Assembly: GCF_028693135.1 (NCBI RefSeq)
Contig: NZ_JAQUVZ010000016.1
Span: 1 to 64,000, forward strand
Direction of reading: 5' to 3'
Length of the DNA stretch: 64,000 bases
DNA from: Methanosarcina sp.
GTDB lineage: Archaea; Halobacteriota; Methanosarcinia; Methanosarcinales; Methanosarcinaceae
Position numbers and translations under genes: made by a program. The notes below the pieces were generated by a model. That model was given only the letters and a program-made list of their open reading frames with translations. It searched no databases and was not told where the DNA came from. Shown piece after piece: positions 1-8,260 of this stretch (position 1 is its first letter; each line of letters begins with the position of its first letter).

Positions 1-102
1 TATGATGTCGTTTAGCACTCTGGCAATATGATTTTCAGGAACAAACTCTTCCAAGTTAAATGGAAGTAAAAATTGCTGCTTTTGATCGTACCTTTTGAAC
101 AT
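1..102 (-). CDS. IS1182-type transposase, N-terminal fragment cut by window edge
   Basis: Thirty-four codons are visible, reading leftward from an ATG at 100-102 and open to the window edge. The peptide begins MFKRYDQKQQF and continues with FVPENHIARVLNDII, which matches the conserved N-terminus of IS1182/IS5-like DDE transposases of methanogens. The catalytic domain is not in the window, so whether the element is intact cannot be judged. Confidence 0.8.
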   Translation of the reverse strand, partial: MFKRYDQKQQFLLPFNLEEFVPENHIARVLNDII

Positions 103-120
103 GGTGAAACACTGGTATTA

Positions 121-150
121 ATTTCTTAAAAAGTATACTTTTTAAGAAAT
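121..150. repeat. Perfect 30-bp palindrome in the IS leader
   Basis: Positions 121-150 form a perfect inverted repeat with two 15-bp arms meeting at GTATAC and no loop. It lies 19 bp upstream of the transposase start and inside the element. It could be a binding site for the transposase or a regulator, or a cruciform or hairpin that limits read-through transcription into the transposase. Confidence 0.85.
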
Positions 151-332
151 AATTATTTTTAAAGAAGATAAGCATTTCGATATTTCTTACCCAAATGTAC
201 GATCGTGTATAGTTTTGAGACAGCCTGTGTAAATCGATATGCCTATTTTTTAAGTATCCTGGAATTGAGTGTATAATACGCCAAATATATGCAGCAAATA
301 TACATCAAGATAACATTCATGAAAACATTGAA

Positions 333-3161
333 ATGATTAACAAAGAATTCACGCTTTTATTGTCAAACTACTTTGAGATTAAAGAGGAAATAATTTCGGG
401 TCTTTCTTCATTACTTTTTAATATATTTCTCAAAGGATGTCAAGAAACACTCAACAAGCAAATTTCTAATGGGGAAATTGCAGCACTATTAGCTACATCA
501 AATTATCATTCAAAAGTAATTATAGATGAATTAACTGGAATCAAAAAAAATATAGAATTTCTCTCAACAGATGAATTAAATTTCAAAGAAATTAAGGAGT
601 TTTTTGAGAAATACCGCAATGTCTTGAAAAACAGAAATGAATACATAAAAATCTCAAACTTTGAGGGCGGTGTAAGAAAACCCATCGAGAAAATCTATGT
701 CTGCCCAAATTTCATCAAGAGAAGTAAAGAAAATGAAAATAATAACCCTTTCGAGTTTTTTGATTTTCTTTCAAAAGTACATCGTGTTGTATTGTTGGGT
801 GATCCAGGTAATGGAAAAACTACCTTCACCAAAAAAATATGCTATGAACTTTCTGCTAGATATTCAGAACGACTTTTTGCAGGAAGAGAAATGGTTCCTT
901 TTGTAGTGGTGATTAGAGATTATCATGCCGAAAAAACGAAAAATAATATTTCGATTATCGATTTCATAAATGAAGAGTTCAGTAATGACTTTCAAATAGA
1001 ACCACCAAAAGGCACTTTTGAATATCTGCTATTAAACGGATATATTTTGTTAATATTTGATGGACTTGATGAACTTATAGATACAAGATATAGAGAAAAA
1101 ATGGTAAACGAAATAGAATCATTCTGCGCTCTTTATCCGTCGATTCCAATAATAATCACTTCACGTAGAATAGGTTATGAGCAAGCCGCTTTAAGAGAAG
1201 ATATGTTTGAGATATATGAAATGACTTGTTTTAATCAAGCTCAAATAAAAGAATATGTCGAAAAATGGTTTAATCTAGATTTCGAATTAAGGCCAAATGA
1301 AAGAAGTGAGAAAGCAAAGCGCTTCATGATAGAAAGCGAAAAAGTCTCTGATCTTCGTTCTAATTCTTTAATGTTATCTTTAATGTGCAATATATATAAG
1401 CAAGAAAATTACATTCCAGAAAATAGGCCTAAAATATATCAAAAATGCGCCGAAATGTTGTTCAAAAAATGGGATAAACATAGAGGAATTAATCCCGAAA
1501 TCACGATACAAGACTCAAAAATAGAATCTCTAATTTCTCATCTGGCTCATTGGATATATACAAACGAATCTTCAAAAGAAGGTGTAAGTGAGGAGGAATT
1601 AATAAAGAAATCAACCGAGTATCTTTACCCCTCTACCTATGAAGATAAAGATGAAGCCAAAGCGGTGGCAACAGATTTTGTAAAGTTCTCAAGGGGGAGC
1701 GCATGGATACTTACTGCCATTGGTTCCACGAAGGACCAAGAGCTATATAAATTCACACACAGGACTTTTTTGGAATATTTCACAGCAGATTGGTTTTGTA
1801 GAAATTATGAGGAAACAAAAGAATTAACCAATGAGCTGATTCCAAAAATTAAAAGAAGAGAATGGGATGTGGTAATTCAGTTAGCATTTCAGATAAGGGG
1901 AGAATACTCAGAAAGTGCTACAGATAAAATACTTTCTACTATATTGAGCGTAGCAAAGGAATCAACGACTATGGAACGTAAAAATTTACTATCCTTTGCA
2001 GCAAGAAGCTTGGAATTTATGACTCCAAATCCAAACTTAGTTAAGGAAATTACAAAAGAGTGCTTTGAATTCTCTCTTTGTCTTGGGAAAAATACCATTG
2101 AAAAAATGATAGAATCAGGAGAATTTGAAACAGAGATTTTGCATTTAGGGGATCCCATTAAACCAATTTTAGACTTAAAATATTCTGTTAGAGAAAACCG
2201 AACCAAGGTTGTTGAAACATTAAATAATTTGATATTATACTATATTAATAGCCAAAACGAGTATGAAGCAATACTAGCCGCAGAGATAGGTTTTGGATTG
2301 AATGAATCTCTAAATATGGGCAAAGATTTTGATAAAAAAGAGCAACTTTACTGGGATAATGTATCAATTGATATAATAAAAGAATGTTATGCACATAACA
2401 AGTCTGTTTTTGAAGAGAATATACATTTATGTATACAATCTTACAATGTCATATTTGATAACAAAATAGAACTTATCCTTAAACTGTATGGTCTGAAAGG
2501 GATATTATTTGATTATTCTAATTCTATGCTTCCAAACACTCGTACTTCTGGGATTGGACAAAGATTGTTAAGTAATACGTTTGAATATGGTAGTCATCCA
2601 GGAAATCAAGTTTTTTATTCATATGTAGAGCAAAATATAGAGACAATATCAGAGACATTAAAGAGAATTGGAGAATTTTGTTTAGAGTGCTCTCTGCCCC
2701 TTGATATAAAAGAAACATATTTATCTGGGACAGAAATGTATACAAACTGGGCACCTTATTTTTCGCGAAATGAGTCTCAGAATCTTAGTTGTGAGAAAAA
2801 TGAGTTGAGTATTGGATTTAATTACTCAGATTCTGCAGCCATCTTTGGAGAGTTTTGCCTATTTGCCATTTTTTTGGAACTGAATCTCAGTTCGAAAGAA
2901 CCGGGTGTTAAAGAGCTTATCGATACAATAGATCTGAGTCCTCTAACTAATATTTTATTGATATGGTCTGAAGATCGCGATTACATGGAAATAGGAAATG
3001 AACTTGATAAAATAAAATTCACTGATAGACAAAAAGAGTTCATTGCAAATTGGGTTCAAAAGAAGAGCTGCATTCTAAATGTATCCAGTAGAAACAGAGA
3101 GATTAAGAGATATAGAGATTTTGTTAAGGACTCGTTACGAAATAACCTCGGTAACGCATAA
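333..3161 (+). CDS. NACHT-type STAND NTPase, possible defence protein
   Basis: This 942-residue protein has a helical N-terminal region (about 1-145) and then a P-loop NTPase. The Walker A motif is GDPGNGKTT (about 156-164) and the Walker B motif is LLIFDGLDEL (about 239-248), with the Asp/Glu-rich ending typical of NACHT rather than AP-ATPases. A sensor-1-like ITSRR follows, then a winged-helix and helical region with HRTFLEYFTADWF, a hallmark of NACHT C-flanks. The last 400 residues are helical and show no clear TPR or LRR repeats. Many prokaryotic NACHT proteins act in antiphage immunity; here that is inference, supported by the isolated position beside an insertion sequence and a lower G+C than the rest of the window. 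No separate effector domain was recognised. Confidence 0.8.
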   Translation: MINKEFTLLLSNYFEIKEEIISGLSSLLFNIFLKGCQETLNKQISNGEIAALLATSNYHSKVIIDELTGIKKNIEFLSTDELNFKEIKEFFEKYRNVLKNRNEYIKISNFEGGVRKPIEKIYVCPNFIKRSKENENNNPFEFFDFLSKVHRVVLLGDPGNGKTTFTKKICYELSARYSERLFAGREMVPFVVVIRDYHAEKTKNNISIIDFINEEFSNDFQIEPPKGTFEYLLLNGYILLIFDGLDELIDTRYREKMVNEIESFCALYPSIPIIITSRRIGYEQAALREDMFEIYEMTCFNQAQIKEYVEKWFNLDFELRPNERSEKAKRFMIESEKVSDLRSNSLMLSLMCNIYKQENYIPENRPKIYQKCAEMLFKKWDKHRGINPEITIQDSKIESLISHLAHWIYTNESSKEGVSEEELIKKSTEYLYPSTYEDKDEAKAVATDFVKFSRGSAWILTAIGSTKDQELYKFTHRTFLEYFTADWFCRNYEETKELTNELIPKIKRREWDVVIQLAFQIRGEYSESATDKILSTILSVAKESTTMERKNLLSFAARSLEFMTPNPNLVKEITKECFEFSLCLGKNTIEKMIESGEFETEILHLGDPIKPILDLKYSVRENRTKVVETLNNLILYYINSQNEYEAILAAEIGFGLNESLNMGKDFDKKEQLYWDNVSIDIIKECYAHNKSVFEENIHLCIQSYNVIFDNKIELILKLYGLKGILFDYSNSMLPNTRTSGIGQRLLSNTFEYGSHPGNQVFYSYVEQNIETISETLKRIGEFCLECSLPLDIKETYLSGTEMYTNWAPYFSRNESQNLSCEKNELSIGFNYSDSAAIFGEFCLFAIFLELNLSSKEPGVKELIDTIDLSPLTNILLIWSEDRDYMEIGNELDKIKFTDRQKEFIANWVQKKSCILNVSSRNREIKRYRDFVKDSLRNNLGNA

Positions 3162-3492
3162 TTATTTTGGAAGTTACTCGAGCGGCTTGCTTGTGAAAAT
3201 GGTTGAGTACAGTCTAAAAAGTTGCCTATTTTATTTCGCGGTGTGTCCTAAGTATAAAAAGAAATAATAAACAAAGTGTTCTTTCCAATTTGATGGAACT
3301 CCTGATAAATAATCAATGTATGCGTAAATAACTGAATAATTTTACCACTCCAGAACGCGGTAAGAGATCATCTCAGTAGTTATGCAGAGGTTTCTTTTCC
3401 TTGAAAGTACTAATTGTTAATCAATAATTACCTTCCGGGACTTATCCTCATTATTAAGGCTCTTTTTCCGCCTTAAAAGCAGATTGAAGCCA

Positions 3493-3660
3493 TTATTTGC
3501 CTTCTTTTGATTTCAGGAGAGCATCAAACAAATCAGGAATTCTATCTTCACTTTCCTTTGATTCTTTGGTTTTTATGTAATCGTACTTCCCGAAGAACTC
3601 GGATAGTGCTTGGGATGCTATGTCAGAACCGCTTGAAAACTTAGGAGTTTCAGCTAAACT
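3493..3660 (-). pseudogene. C-terminal remnant of an unidentified gene
   Basis: In the 720-base gap after the NACHT gene, one minus-strand frame stays open for 55 codons with protein-like composition (a stretch such as SQALSEFFGKYDYIKTK and a charged tail ending KSKEGK). It ends at a TAA at 3493-3495. Immediately upstream in frame is a TAG (3661-3663), and there is no ATG, GTG or TTG start. It therefore looks like the decayed 3' end of a longer gene. The rest of the gap (3162-3492, 3664-3881) shows no gene. Confidence 0.45.
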
Positions 3661-3881
3661 CTAAACATCGTTTTTTGATCCAGTGAGACACAGTTGCGTG
3701 AAGTTGCTCTTTTTTCTTTACGATTCCAGCCATTCACAGTCTCAGGTTATTAAACTTCATTCTTAAGTTTCCTTGGAAACTTTTCTCCAGATAGGCTGGA
3801 ATTGACCTATAATTACCTTCTAAGGTTTACCCTCTTAATTCTCGTTCTTTTTTTCGATTCTAGCTCAACCTCATTTAAATC

Positions 3882-4721
3882 TCACAATCTTTTGTTCCCA
3901 AGATTCCTTCTTTTTTTTACAGTATCTTGCTTCCCAATTCTATTTACTGCTCTCTCTAATTCCCGGACCTTTTTAGCATCCTGCATCCATAGATTATCGT
4001 TATCAATTTTTGCGGTAAGAAATATCAAACCCCATATTAACGCAACAAATGCAAAAATAAGGAGGTAAATACCCGAGTCGTTTACGTCTATAGCCCCCAG
4101 CGAATGAAGGATCAACAACCCTGCAGAGAAAAACAATAGAGAGATTCTGTATAATAAAGGCCTGATATCCTTTTTTCCTTCTATTTTGTTACCTGTGTAA
4201 ATACTACCTTTTAATTCGCCGGTTCCAAATGGAAATAACCACCTTATCCCGGAAACCGTGCAGGAATCTTCGAGTAAGTGTAAGAATTGCCCAGATATCA
4301 AACCTAAGAATAAGAAACCTATAAGAGTAGCATTTATTCCATGGAAAATGAAATAGCCAACTATTGTTGTCAACAAAGTGAGTACAAAGGAGCTTATTAA
4401 TACTCCAATAGGAGAATGCATTACACCTCTATGTTGTTCCTCTACAACGTATTCAAGATTCATTTTTTCTTTTAAATTGAAGAAACTGAAAGAAAAAACT
4501 ATCAGCTTATGAAGAGGAACCATGAGATCATAAACGATTTTGAAATCATAGTGTAATTTGGGCTTTCCACCACAGTCTGCATCAGGTGTTAGCGAGCCTA
4601 TGATAGCAGCCACAAGTACACAGAAGGCATATACAGGCTGCGGGTTATCTGAAAATATAAGTGGAATCGTAAATGGAAATACTGTTCCAAGTGTTATAGA
4701 AACATGATCTTTACCCAACAT
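3882..4721 (-). CDS. Membrane-bound metal-dependent hydrolase (DUF457/YdjM-like)
   Basis: The 279-residue protein starts MLGKDHVSITLG. An early His followed by hydrophobic helices, a PDADCGGKPKLHYD segment, HRGVMHSP and a later HLLEDSCT together give the spaced His/Asp pattern of the YbcI/YdjM (DUF457) family of predicted zinc-dependent membrane hydrolases. At least six hydrophobic segments are visible, between residues 10 and 245, and the C-terminus is basic. The substrate is unknown for the family. It stands alone, with no co-directional neighbour within 270 bases. Confidence 0.75.
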   Translation of the reverse strand: MLGKDHVSITLGTVFPFTIPLIFSDNPQPVYAFCVLVAAIIGSLTPDADCGGKPKLHYDFKIVYDLMVPLHKLIVFSFSFFNLKEKMNLEYVVEEQHRGVMHSPIGVLISSFVLTLLTTIVGYFIFHGINATLIGFLFLGLISGQFLHLLEDSCTVSGIRWLFPFGTGELKGSIYTGNKIEGKKDIRPLLYRISLLFFSAGLLILHSLGAIDVNDSGIYLLIFAFVALIWGLIFLTAKIDNDNLWMQDAKKVRELERAVNRIGKQDTVKKRRNLGNKRL

Positions 4722-4994
4722 ATATAAAAAGATAAGTCTGAAACTATATCAATTTATTTTATATGATGCCGGGGGAATCTCAAATGAATATTCTGAAATA
4801 AAAAAATCCCCAATTGAATTCAGAATGGAATTCTTACATCAAGCGAAGTATTAAACATACTCACGACTCATATTTATCGCAGCTTGTATATCCAATAAAG
4901 CTCTTTTCCGGGCAGTACTTTCGGATCAAGCGGCCTGCTCATTCAATTTTTCAGGAGAAGGGCGAGAAAAGAAATTTGTGATAGGGGATTTAAC

Positions 4995-5414
4995 ATGACG
5001 TCAAAATTGATGGACTACTTTAACAAGCAACCGAGAATTGGGGTTCTCAGCACAGCAAGTAAAGACGGAAAGGTAGATTCGGCTGTTTTAGGTTCGCCTC
5101 AGATGACCGATGAAAAGACCGTTGTAGTTGCAACAGGTAAGAACCGCACGTTTGCAAACCTTCAGGAGAACCCTTACGCAATGTTCCTGATAATGGAGCC
5201 AGGAGCAGATATTATGAGCTGGAAAGGGATCAGGGTTTATCTGAAGATGAAAGAATCTGCGACTTCAGGAGAAATGCTTGATATGATCAAAAGCCAGATC
5301 GCAAAAATGGCCGGTGAGGAAGCGGCAAAGATGATATACGCAACTGCCACCTTCGAGATCATTGAGTTGAGACCTCTCGTTGATATGGGACAGGGCTGGG
5401 AGAAATCAATCTGA
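4995..5414 (+). CDS. Pyridoxamine 5'-phosphate oxidase-like flavin-binding protein
   Basis: A 139-residue protein of the split-barrel flavin-binding fold. The N-terminus reads IGVLSTASKDGKVDSAVLGSP, which is the first strand pair of the PPOX family (described here in two pieces: IGVLSTASKDGK, then VDSAVLG). It is followed by KNRTFANLQENPYAMFLI, the segment that contacts FMN phosphate. The length fits the small archaeal members, which bind FMN or F420 and are not true pyridoxine enzymes. An AGGGGAT sequence lies 5-11 bases before the ATG. It is a single-gene unit and the substrate cannot be told. Confidence 0.8.
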   Translation: MTSKLMDYFNKQPRIGVLSTASKDGKVDSAVLGSPQMTDEKTVVVATGKNRTFANLQENPYAMFLIMEPGADIMSWKGIRVYLKMKESATSGEMLDMIKSQIAKMAGEEAAKMIYATATFEIIELRPLVDMGQGWEKSI

Positions 5415-5448
5415 GTTTTCAGAATTTACAGAATAAAGCCGGGAAAAA

Positions 5449-5496
5449 GTAAGCCCTGCATAAAAGTACCTGAAAAAAGATAAAATCAAAATCAAA
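5449..5496. repeat. Direct repeat, copy 1 (partner at 6560-6606)
   Basis: The stretch beginning AGTAAGCCCTGCAT and running through CCTGAAAAAAGA to an AAAATCAAAATCAAA tail recurs at 6560-6606 with a few substitutions. The two copies lie about 1.1 kb apart in the same orientation and bracket the MITE-like element and the orphan small gene. Confidence 0.75.
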
Positions 5497-5528
5497 ATCA
5501 AATTGCATGTGGCCACCCCACCCTAAAC

Positions 5529-5645
5529 AGGCTGTCCGATAATTCGATTTTTGGGTAATAAATATGTAAAAATTGAGGAATCTAAAGCCTTAAAACCGAA
5601 AAAAAAGGAATTCAGTTATTATTGGCAGTAATTGTCGGACAGCCT
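5529..5645. mobile_element. MITE-like element, about 117 bp, with 16-bp terminal inverted repeats
   Basis: AGGCTGTCCGATAATT (5529-5544) and AATTGTCGGACAGCCT (5630-5645) are inverted copies with one mismatch and enclose about 85 bp without coding capacity. CTAAA occurs just outside both ends (5523-5527 and 5646-5650), a possible target duplication although two bases intervene on the left. The GGCTGTCC end resembles the tips of IS elements in these genomes, so it is probably a non-autonomous derivative mobilised in trans. Confidence 0.65.
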
Positions 5646-5924
5646 CTAAAGGACTGGATATTCGTGACCCTCTGCACTCCTGAAGTAATAAATATTTAGC
5701 AGTCTTATATAAGATAAGCCCATGCCAAGGTTTTCAGCTACTTTTCGTCAGTGACTTTCCTTTTAAATTGAGGTCACAGATCCAAAGCCATTATCCAGTG
5801 AATTCTCTTATATCACCAACTCAGTGACTTCCCCCGAATACGGTCACTGATTAAAAAAGTATTTGATTTATGGCATGTTGCACATTTTTTTCATTGAGGC
5901 ATGGAGGAACATAATTTCAAATGA

Positions 5925-6218
5925 TTATTTTTTTACACGTCTGATCAGATGTGCTCTAATCAATGTACGAGCTTCTGTAGGAGATATTGGAATTGGTTCG
6001 TCTCTCGTCCATAATTTATAGGGCATTCCCCCACTGCTTTTAATACCGTCAATTGAGACATACACATCATCGCTGATCCATTTTCCAACGGTCTCTTTTT
6101 GATCAGATCCCCCATATGACCTGATAACTTCGGAGGGTTCACTGGTCTCAAAATCAGCAGCCCTCATTCTCCATTCTGATTTTACACTTTTTCTCGGTTC
6201 TTTTGCATTGTATGGCAT
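5925..6218 (-). CDS. Small protein of unknown function
   Basis: An upstream in-frame ATG at 6248 would give 107 residues. A TATA box (ATATATAA, minus strand, 6251-6258) lies immediately before that ATG, so transcription should begin near 6228. The second ATG, at 6218 (MPYNAKEPR...), is therefore the likelier start, giving 97 residues. The protein is soluble, with DDVYVSIDGIKSSGG in the middle and a basic end (HLIRRVKK). No family was recognised. It lies between the two copies of a direct repeat together with a MITE, which suggests an acquired segment. Confidence 0.6.
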   Translation of the reverse strand: MPYNAKEPRKSVKSEWRMRAADFETSEPSEVIRSYGGSDQKETVGKWISDDVYVSIDGIKSSGGMPYKLWTRDEPIPISPTEARTLIRAHLIRRVKK

Positions 6219-6248
6219 AATAACTTCTGTAAATAGATCCGTAAACAT

Positions 6249-6651
6249 GTTTATATATTCTCGCAGTTCATTATTTATAAAAAAGTTATAGAATAAATAT
6301 TTTAAAGTTGTATTGTAACTGTCATTGCAAAAGTTTAGGTCTATAGGTCAATAAATTTCCATGGATATATGTTAGCCCAGGATTCGCACAAGATCTTCTA
6401 TGCATAATTTACAAACCTAATTCATGCATCTTCAGTTAAGAGAGGAATCATGATAAGTTGCCCTATTTCTACAACATCTCTCAAAAACATATATTGGTAT
6501 GAAGCTGGAACAAGGTATCAAATTTGAGACTAATTTTTGCTCCAAAATCGACAGTATACAGTAAGCCCTGCATGAAAGGTGCCTGAAAAAAGAGAAAATC
6601 AAAATAAAAAAGATGACAGGTTCAACTTTAAAGCGGGGTTTAAATCAGGCT
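6249..6651. other. Intergenic region with the second direct-repeat copy
   Basis: No gene is visible. The region carries the promoter of the small gene to its left (TATA at 6251-6258, minus strand) and the second copy of the AGTAAGCCCTGCAT repeat (6560-6606), which ends just before the hdrB stop codon. Confidence 0.6.
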
Positions 6652-7596
6652 TTATATTATTCCCATCTTTTCAAGAAAACCTTCCAGAGGCACGGAGTGA
6701 GTCTGGAAACCGCATACTTTGTAGGGATCTGCTCCCATTGAAAGAGCTACGAACTGGGCAATATTCATGTGCACCATGTCGTACTCTACCCCGAACTCTT
6801 TTTCAATTACGGGCTGGTAACGGTCGTACTGTATCTGACAGTTAGGACACATATGGAGCATCAGTTCTACCCCCTCCCTCTGAAGGCTGTCAAGCTTTGC
6901 TTTTGTTACCTGAAGAGAGGTGTTTTTATTAAGGTGGATCTGAGAAAAACCCATTCCGCAGGTAAGAGAGCGATCTTCGTACCAGCGGACAGGGGATGCC
7001 CCGCAGGCTTCGGCTACCGTATCTATAAGCTGAGGGTTTTCGGGGTTTCCGACTACATCAAGATATTTGACTTTATAGTAATGGCAGGCATGATGAGAGG
7101 CTGTTTTAACTCCTGAGAAATCGAATTTCTTCTCATCAGGGATCCGGCTGACTTTACTCAGGAGGACCTCAACTGCATGATAGATGTTGGTCCGCGGGTT
7201 CATATCGCCCTTTTCGTAAACCAGGTCATCTAAACCTTTTTCTCTGAAGATGGAATTAACTTTTTCCCGGACCTCAGTGTTGTTGTTAAGGAGTTCACAT
7301 GCATCCTTATTTACGGCATAACAGGTTGAACAGAGACAGGTTATGTTGGGATACCCGCACTTTTTGGCGACTGCAAAGTTCCGGGCTGCAATGGCTGCTG
7401 TTGTGAGCCCCTCAAAGACATCGGTGTAGTGCCCGATCCCCGTGCAGCAGGACTGCTCATCGTTTACACAGTAATCCACCCCGAGCCGGTCAAACACGTA
7501 ACTGGTAGCTGTTTCTATTCCAGGGTATTCCTGCCCGACCATGCAGCTCTTAAACAGTAAGAGCTTGCTGTCCGGTATACTCTCTATCGCTTTCAA
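6652..7596 (-). CDS. hdrB: CoB-CoM heterodisulfide reductase subunit B (soluble type)
   Basis: This 314-residue subunit carries two CCG cysteine sets that hold the non-cubane iron-sulfur clusters reducing the CoM-S-S-CoB disulfide, the last step of methanogenesis. The first set is complete: C18, C50-C51 (SCCTGIG) and C89-x2-C92. The second has C171, then T212-C213 (LTCGMG) where the family has Cys-Cys, then C250-x2-C253, so one ligand position is Thr. The start is a TTG at 7594-7596, with GGGGAGG ending nine bases upstream; it lies 47 bases inside hdrC, pointing to translational coupling. It is the last gene of hdrA-hdrC-hdrB, an order matching the hdrA1C1B1 operon of Methanosarcina. Confidence 0.93.
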   Translation of the reverse strand: MKAIESIPDSKLLLFKSCMVGQEYPGIETATSYVFDRLGVDYCVNDEQSCCTGIGHYTDVFEGLTTAAIAARNFAVAKKCGYPNITCLCSTCYAVNKDACELLNNNTEVREKVNSIFREKGLDDLVYEKGDMNPRTNIYHAVEVLLSKVSRIPDEKKFDFSGVKTASHHACHYYKVKYLDVVGNPENPQLIDTVAEACGASPVRWYEDRSLTCGMGFSQIHLNKNTSLQVTKAKLDSLQREGVELMLHMCPNCQIQYDRYQPVIEKEFGVEYDMVHMNIAQFVALSMGADPYKVCGFQTHSVPLEGFLEKMGII

Positions 7597-8260
7597 AGCC
7601 GAAGCCTCCCCGTTTTTTTTCGTTTTTAGTCCCGGCGGGCTTCAGGAACCCGTGAATTTTGTTTTCCTGGATCCTTGCTTTAATCCATTTTTCCCTTTCA
7701 AAATAACCCGTGCTCTCAAGAATAGCCTGGACTTCCCCATGGGTATCTCTGACATCCCTGGAGCTGAGCCCCAGTTCGGAACGGATAGGCTCCAGATTCC
7801 TTTTAATTCCAATCCAGCGCTCCCCAAGGTCTTTTTCCATATTCTTGACACCGGCGCCCGGGACCTTACTGGCTCCGTTTTCTGCAAGGAATTCTCCAAT
7901 TTCAAGGAAATAGGCAAGCTTTTCAACCCCGATTCCTTCGTTGATAGCCATCTGTCGCAGCACCTGCACGATTGTTGCAGGGCTGTTGTTCCTGGGACAG
8001 CGTAAATTGCAGGAATAGCAGTAGAAGCAGGACCAGATCATTTCAGATTCAAGCACGCTGCGGTCGTTTTCTATCACCTTTTTCACAATCTGCCGGGGGC
8101 TGTAATCCGTAAACCGGGCTGCAGGACAGGAAGCGGTGCAGGCTCCACACTGAATACAGCGGTCCAGTCCCATGGATTCAGGGGTTCGGATACTTTTTTT
8201 TGCGGTCTCTGCAAGAGTTTTACACTCGGGGGTATCGAATTTGTTTACATATGGCTTCAT
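7550..8260 (-). CDS. hdrC: CoB-CoM heterodisulfide reductase subunit C (soluble type)
   Basis: A 236-residue electron-transfer subunit with two 4Fe-4S motifs: CIQCGACTASCP (about 35-46) and CFYCYSCNLRCP (about 78-89). These pass electrons from HdrA to HdrB. The C-terminal 120 residues are charged and longer than in minimal HdrC proteins. Its ATG overlaps the hdrA stop as ATGA (8257-8260), and GGAGAGGTGAT precedes it, a strong ribosome-binding site. Its own 3' end overlaps hdrB by 47 bases. The soluble A-C-B complex is cytoplasmic and distinct from the membrane HdrDE enzyme. Confidence 0.93.
   Translation of the reverse strand: MKPYVNKFDTPECKTLAETAKKSIRTPESMGLDRCIQCGACTASCPAARFTDYSPRQIVKKVIENDRSVLESEMIWSCFYCYSCNLRCPRNNSPATIVQVLRQMAINEGIGVEKLAYFLEIGEFLAENGASKVPGAGVKNMEKDLGERWIGIKRNLEPIRSELGLSSRDVRDTHGEVQAILESTGYFEREKWIKARIQENKIHGFLKPAGTKNEKKRGGFGFESDREYTGQQALTV

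Larger units (their letters stand above)
1..225 (-). mobile_element. Right end of an IS1182-type insertion sequence (partial)
   Basis: The window opens inside an insertion sequence that continues off the left edge. It holds the 5' end of a minus-strand transposase gene (start at 102), a non-coding lead with a perfect 30-bp palindrome, and a terminus reading TTTTGAGACAGCC at 213-225, whose complement GGCTGTCTCAAAA is a typical terminal inverted repeat for this family. The other end and any target duplication lie outside the window, so the family call rests on the transposase N-terminus and this one end. Confidence 0.75.
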
